Below are positions 7,096-8,482 of a stretch of DNA of 8,482 nt, piece by piece. Source of the DNA: Firmicutes bacterium UBA2595 (GTDB lineage: Bacteria > Bacillota > Thermincolia > Thermincolales > UBA2595); contig DDKP01000080.1 of assembly GCA_002339745.1 (NCBI GenBank), forward strand, positions 1 through 8,482, written 5' to 3'. The translations under genes and the position numbers were made by a program. A model generated the notes under the pieces. That model saw only the letters and a list, made by a program, of their open reading frames with translations. It did no database searches and was not told the origin of the DNA. Position 1 is the stretch's first letter. Every line of letters begins with the position of its first letter.

Positions 7096-7640
7096 ATCTT
7101 GCTAACAGGATAACTATGGCAAGGATAGTCCTGGTACCCGTACTTTTGCTTATTCTGTCCGTCAAAGTAAAATACGGCCCATTTCTGGCGGCAGGGGTAT
7201 TTATCCTGGCAGCCAGCACTGACGGCCTTGACGGGTACTTTGCCAGAAAGCGCAACCAGGTGACCAGGCTTGGAAAATTCATGGATCCCCTGGCTGACAA
7301 ACTTCTCATTTCCGCAGCCCTGATTTCCCTGGTTGAACTTGACAAGATTTCGGCCTGGGTGGCTTTTGTCATTATCGGCCGGGAGTTTGCAGTTACGGGA
7401 TTGAGGGCGATTGCCGCGGCGGACGGAGTAATTATATCCGCCAGCAAGCTCGGCAAGGCCAAGACCATATCCCAGATAGTCGCTATAGTATTCTTATTCA
7501 TTCACGATTTTCCGTTCAACCTCTGGAACATCCCCTTCGGCAAGCTGGCCATGGGAGTGGCGGTATTTTTTACAGTCTGGTCAGGGCTGGATTATTTCAG
7601 GCGGGCGCGGCACCTGCTGAAGGCGGGTCAAGGTAAATGA
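7092..7640 (+). CDS. pgsA: CDP-diacylglycerol--glycerol-3-phosphate 3-phosphatidyltransferase PgsA
   Basis: 182 aa, the usual size. It is an integral membrane enzyme that joins CDP-diacylglycerol to glycerol-3-phosphate, releasing CMP and forming phosphatidylglycerophosphate. The full CDP-alcohol phosphotransferase signature is present: D44-x2-DG-x2-AR-x8-G-x3-D65-x3-D69 (from STDGLDGYFARKRNQ to GKFMDPLADK), with all metal and catalytic Asp residues intact. The N-terminal LANRITMARIVLVP matches PgsA and not cardiolipin or phosphatidylserine synthases. Several hydrophobic helices are evident (about residues 8-24, 30-42, 71-83, 86-96, 120-137, 150-163). The ATG overlaps the rimO stop as ATGA. 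The next gene encodes the phosphatase acting on its product, which supports the assignment. Confidence 0.95.
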   Translation: MNLANRITMARIVLVPVLLLILSVKVKYGPFLAAGVFILAASTDGLDGYFARKRNQVTRLGKFMDPLADKLLISAALISLVELDKISAWVAFVIIGREFAVTGLRAIAAADGVIISASKLGKAKTISQIVAIVFLFIHDFPFNLWNIPFGKLAMGVAVFFTVWSGLDYFRRARHLLKAGQGK

Positions 7641-8068
7641 GACGGAATCTGGTGATTTTGGTATCGTCAGGTCTCGGGCTGGGGTTCATTCCCAGGGCTT
7701 CCGGCACTTTCGGTACCCTCCTGGGATTGGTCATGGCGCTACTGGTCCCGGACAATGTTTACTTTGTGGCAGGAATTTGTATTCTGGGGACACTGGCAGC
7801 CCATGAGGCGGAAAAGATATTCCGGGAGCATGACAGTTCCCGGATTGTCATTGATGAAATTGCCGGGTTTCTTATTGCGGCGTTTCACTGGCGAGGGTTT
7901 CATCTCCTGGCTGCCTTTTTTCTGTTCCGTATACTGGATATAGCCAAACCGTTCCCTATAAAACAGCTGCAAAAACTTCCGGGTGGACTGGGCATAATGG
8001 CCGATGACCTGGCGGCAGGATTTTTGACCAACCTGGCCATGAGTCTGGCGGTGTACCTGTTCCGCTAA
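7637..8068 (+). CDS. pgpA: Phosphatidylglycerophosphatase A
   Basis: 143 aa, slightly shorter than E. coli PgpA. It removes the terminal phosphate from phosphatidylglycerophosphate to give phosphatidylglycerol, completing the step begun by PgsA. Family motifs are in order: GLGLGFIPRASGTFGTLLG (about 12-30), VIDEIAGF (71-78), FRILDIAKPFPI (97-108) and GGLGIMADDLAAG (116-128). The acidic residues of IDE and ADD are the likely Mg-binding catalytic groups. It is hydrophobic throughout, with about three or four membrane helices. The start ATG overlaps the pgsA stop as ATGA, so the two enzymes are probably translated together. No convincing terminator follows the stop codon. Confidence 0.94.
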   Translation: MRRNLVILVSSGLGLGFIPRASGTFGTLLGLVMALLVPDNVYFVAGICILGTLAAHEAEKIFREHDSSRIVIDEIAGFLIAAFHWRGFHLLAAFFLFRILDIAKPFPIKQLQKLPGGLGIMADDLAAGFLTNLAMSLAVYLFR

Positions 8069-8155
8069 GAATTTGTTATTTTTACAGGACCAAAACATCT
8101 TTTTCTCCAGAACTATCCGTTATGTTGCAGCATACATTGTACCAGAGGTGATTTA

Positions 8156-8227
8156 ATGACACAGGTTGGTGGAAGCTGGAACAATAATTATCAAAAAACA
8201 CTTGCAATTTTTGTAAGCAGGATTTAA
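8156..8227 (+). CDS. Possible 23-codon small ORF with a strong ribosome site
   Basis: ATG at 8156 follows AGAGGTGAT (8144-8152), a good match to the anti-Shine-Dalgarno sequence, with 4 bases between GGTGA and the ATG. The 23-residue product begins MTQVGGSWNNNYQ and ends LAIFVSRI. I do not recognise it. Its 3' end overlaps the promoter proposed for the riboswitch transcript. It could be a true small protein, a leader peptide, or the remnant of a decayed gene whose 5' end survives. The ribosome site is the only positive evidence. Confidence 0.3.
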   Translation: MTQVGGSWNNNYQKTLAIFVSRI

Positions 8228-8230
8228 AAT
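8202..8230 (+). promoter_or_regulatory. Probable promoter for the riboswitch transcript
   Basis: TTGCAA (8202-8207) and TAAAAT (8225-8230) are 17 bases apart, placing the transcript start near 8237, just upstream of the aptamer. A second candidate, TTGAAC (8235-8240) with GATAAT (8259-8264), has an 18-base spacer. It would start transcription inside the aptamer and so is less likely. Confidence 0.55.
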
Positions 8231-8252
8231 TTATTTGAACAAGTATATATGT

Positions 8253-8340
8253 AATTCCGATAATAGCAAACCCATCGAGAGGTGGGGACGCAAAGCCACG
8301 GGTCTGTGGTATTCCAGATAGCCGGGTTGCCGAAGAATTC
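8253..8340 (+). promoter_or_regulatory. GEMM-I cyclic-dinucleotide riboswitch aptamer (c-di-GMP or 3',3'-cGAMP)
   Basis: The conserved GEMM-I core is present. AGCAAACCC (8265-8273) opens a 6-bp hairpin, 8271-8276 with 8281-8286, capped by the GNRA tetraloop GAGA. GGGACGCAAAGCC (8285-8297) and a second helical arm (stem 8303-8306 with 8315-8318) follow, then TAGCCGGGTTGCCGAAG (8319-8335). By alignment to Vc2 from memory, A8292 corresponds to ligand-stacking A47 and C8330 to C92. A8265 occupies the place of G20, whose change to A is linked to cGAMP binding. An outer stem AATTC (8253-8257) with GAATT (8335-8339) is possible. The regulated gene would lie beyond the window. Class assignment is firm; ligand identity is not. 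Confidence 0.88.
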
Positions 8341-8354
8341 TGAAAGGTTAATTG

Positions 8355-8390
8355 CCTGTTCTCGTAGCCCGGGAGCAGGTTTTATTTTTT
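8355..8390 (+). terminator. Intrinsic terminator, expression platform of the riboswitch
   Basis: CCTGTTCTCG (8355-8364) pairs with CGGGAGCAGG (8370-8379) over 10 bp with two G-U wobbles and a 5-base loop. TTTTATTTTTT follows (8380-8390). Aptamer bases 8322-8328 can instead pair with 8366-8372, covering the loop and the first bases of the 3' arm. This is a candidate antiterminator. Confidence 0.8.
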
Positions 8391-8411
8391 GGAGTAAAAA
8401 CTGATTGTTAC

Positions 8412-8430
8412 GACAGCCGGGTTCCGAAGA
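8412..8430 (+). repeat. Near-copy of the aptamer 3' strand
   Basis: This 19-base stretch matches 8317-8336 at 18 positions, with one substitution (C for T at 8414) and one missing base (the G at 8329). It includes AGCCGGGTT and CCGAAGA. The 5' half of an aptamer (GCAAACC, GACGCAAAG) is absent upstream of it, so it cannot be a complete second aptamer. Confidence 0.7.
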
Positions 8431-8447
8431 CATGAACAAGAAATTCC

Positions 8448-8482
8448 ACCTGTTTTTTCGGTACCCGGAAAAACAGGTTTTT
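8448..8482 (+). terminator. Second hairpin with T-run at the window edge
   Basis: Bases 8448-8461 pair with 8465-8478 over 14 bp with one G-U wobble and a 3-base loop (TAC). A T-run starts at 8478 and continues to the end of the window, where it is cut off. The lower stem is A-T rich with a GC top. It could end the riboswitch transcript or terminate convergent transcription from the right. Confidence 0.65.

Noticed and set aside
8224..8439. 71-codon open frame on the - strand across the riboswitch
   Set aside because: It runs through the conserved aptamer and terminator structures, and its translation resembles no known protein.
8432..8482. Possible coding start (MNKKFHLFFRYPEKQVF) running off the window end
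   Set aside because: No Shine-Dalgarno site precedes the ATG, and the bases are fully explained by the 14-bp hairpin with T-run.
8412..8482. Complete second GEMM riboswitch in tandem
   Set aside because: Only the 3' strand is repeated. The GCAAACC and GACGCAAAG elements needed for the ligand pocket are missing from the bases before it.

Overview
The window is about 47% GC by eye and every recognisable gene lies on the + strand. Protein sequences, the sigma-A-type promoters, the strong purine-rich Shine-Dalgarno sites and the GEMM-class riboswitch point to an anaerobic Firmicute. My best guess is the Peptococcaceae/Desulfotomaculum-Pelotomaculum group, inferred from family resemblance because no database search was possible.

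Layout. (1) Bases 1-205 are intergenic: several possible hairpins (1-110), then a good promoter (130-158). (2) The first transcription unit covers 209-3797: a winged-HTH protein fused to a degraded PfkB-type sugar kinase, the tRNA 2-selenouridine synthase MnmH/SelU, a RodZ/YmfM-like membrane HTH protein, and a YajQ-family protein. It appears to end at a hairpin terminator (3810-3861). (3) A YgiQ-type radical SAM protein (3887-5674) follows with no obvious promoter of its own. (4) A near-consensus promoter (5684-5712) drives a tightly coupled operon: rimO (ribosomal protein S12 methylthiotransferase), pgsA and pgpA, with ATGA overlaps at both junctions. (5) Bases 8069-8482 hold no sizeable gene. 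They contain a possible 23-codon ORF, a promoter, a GEMM-I cyclic-dinucleotide riboswitch with its own terminator, a near-copy of the 3' strand of that aptamer, and a second terminator-like hairpin at the window edge.

How the genes work together. Two themes recur: translation-related modification (MnmH on tRNA, RimO on S12) and envelope or phospholipid functions (RodZ-like protein; PgsA then PgpA, the last two steps of phosphatidylglycerol synthesis). In Bacillus subtilis the rodZ-like gene ymfM lies beside pgsA, cinA and recA. Here the same neighbourhood is expanded by yajQ, ygiQ, rimO and pgpA, so cinA/recA may lie further downstream.

The most interesting part is the right end. The riboswitch keeps the c-di-GMP class core but carries A instead of G at the position equivalent to G20 of the Vibrio Vc2 aptamer. 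That is the change associated with 3',3'-cGAMP recognition or relaxed specificity. An 18-of-20 match to the 3' strand of the aptamer then recurs just after the terminator. No ordinary mobile element, CRISPR array, tRNA or rRNA was seen.
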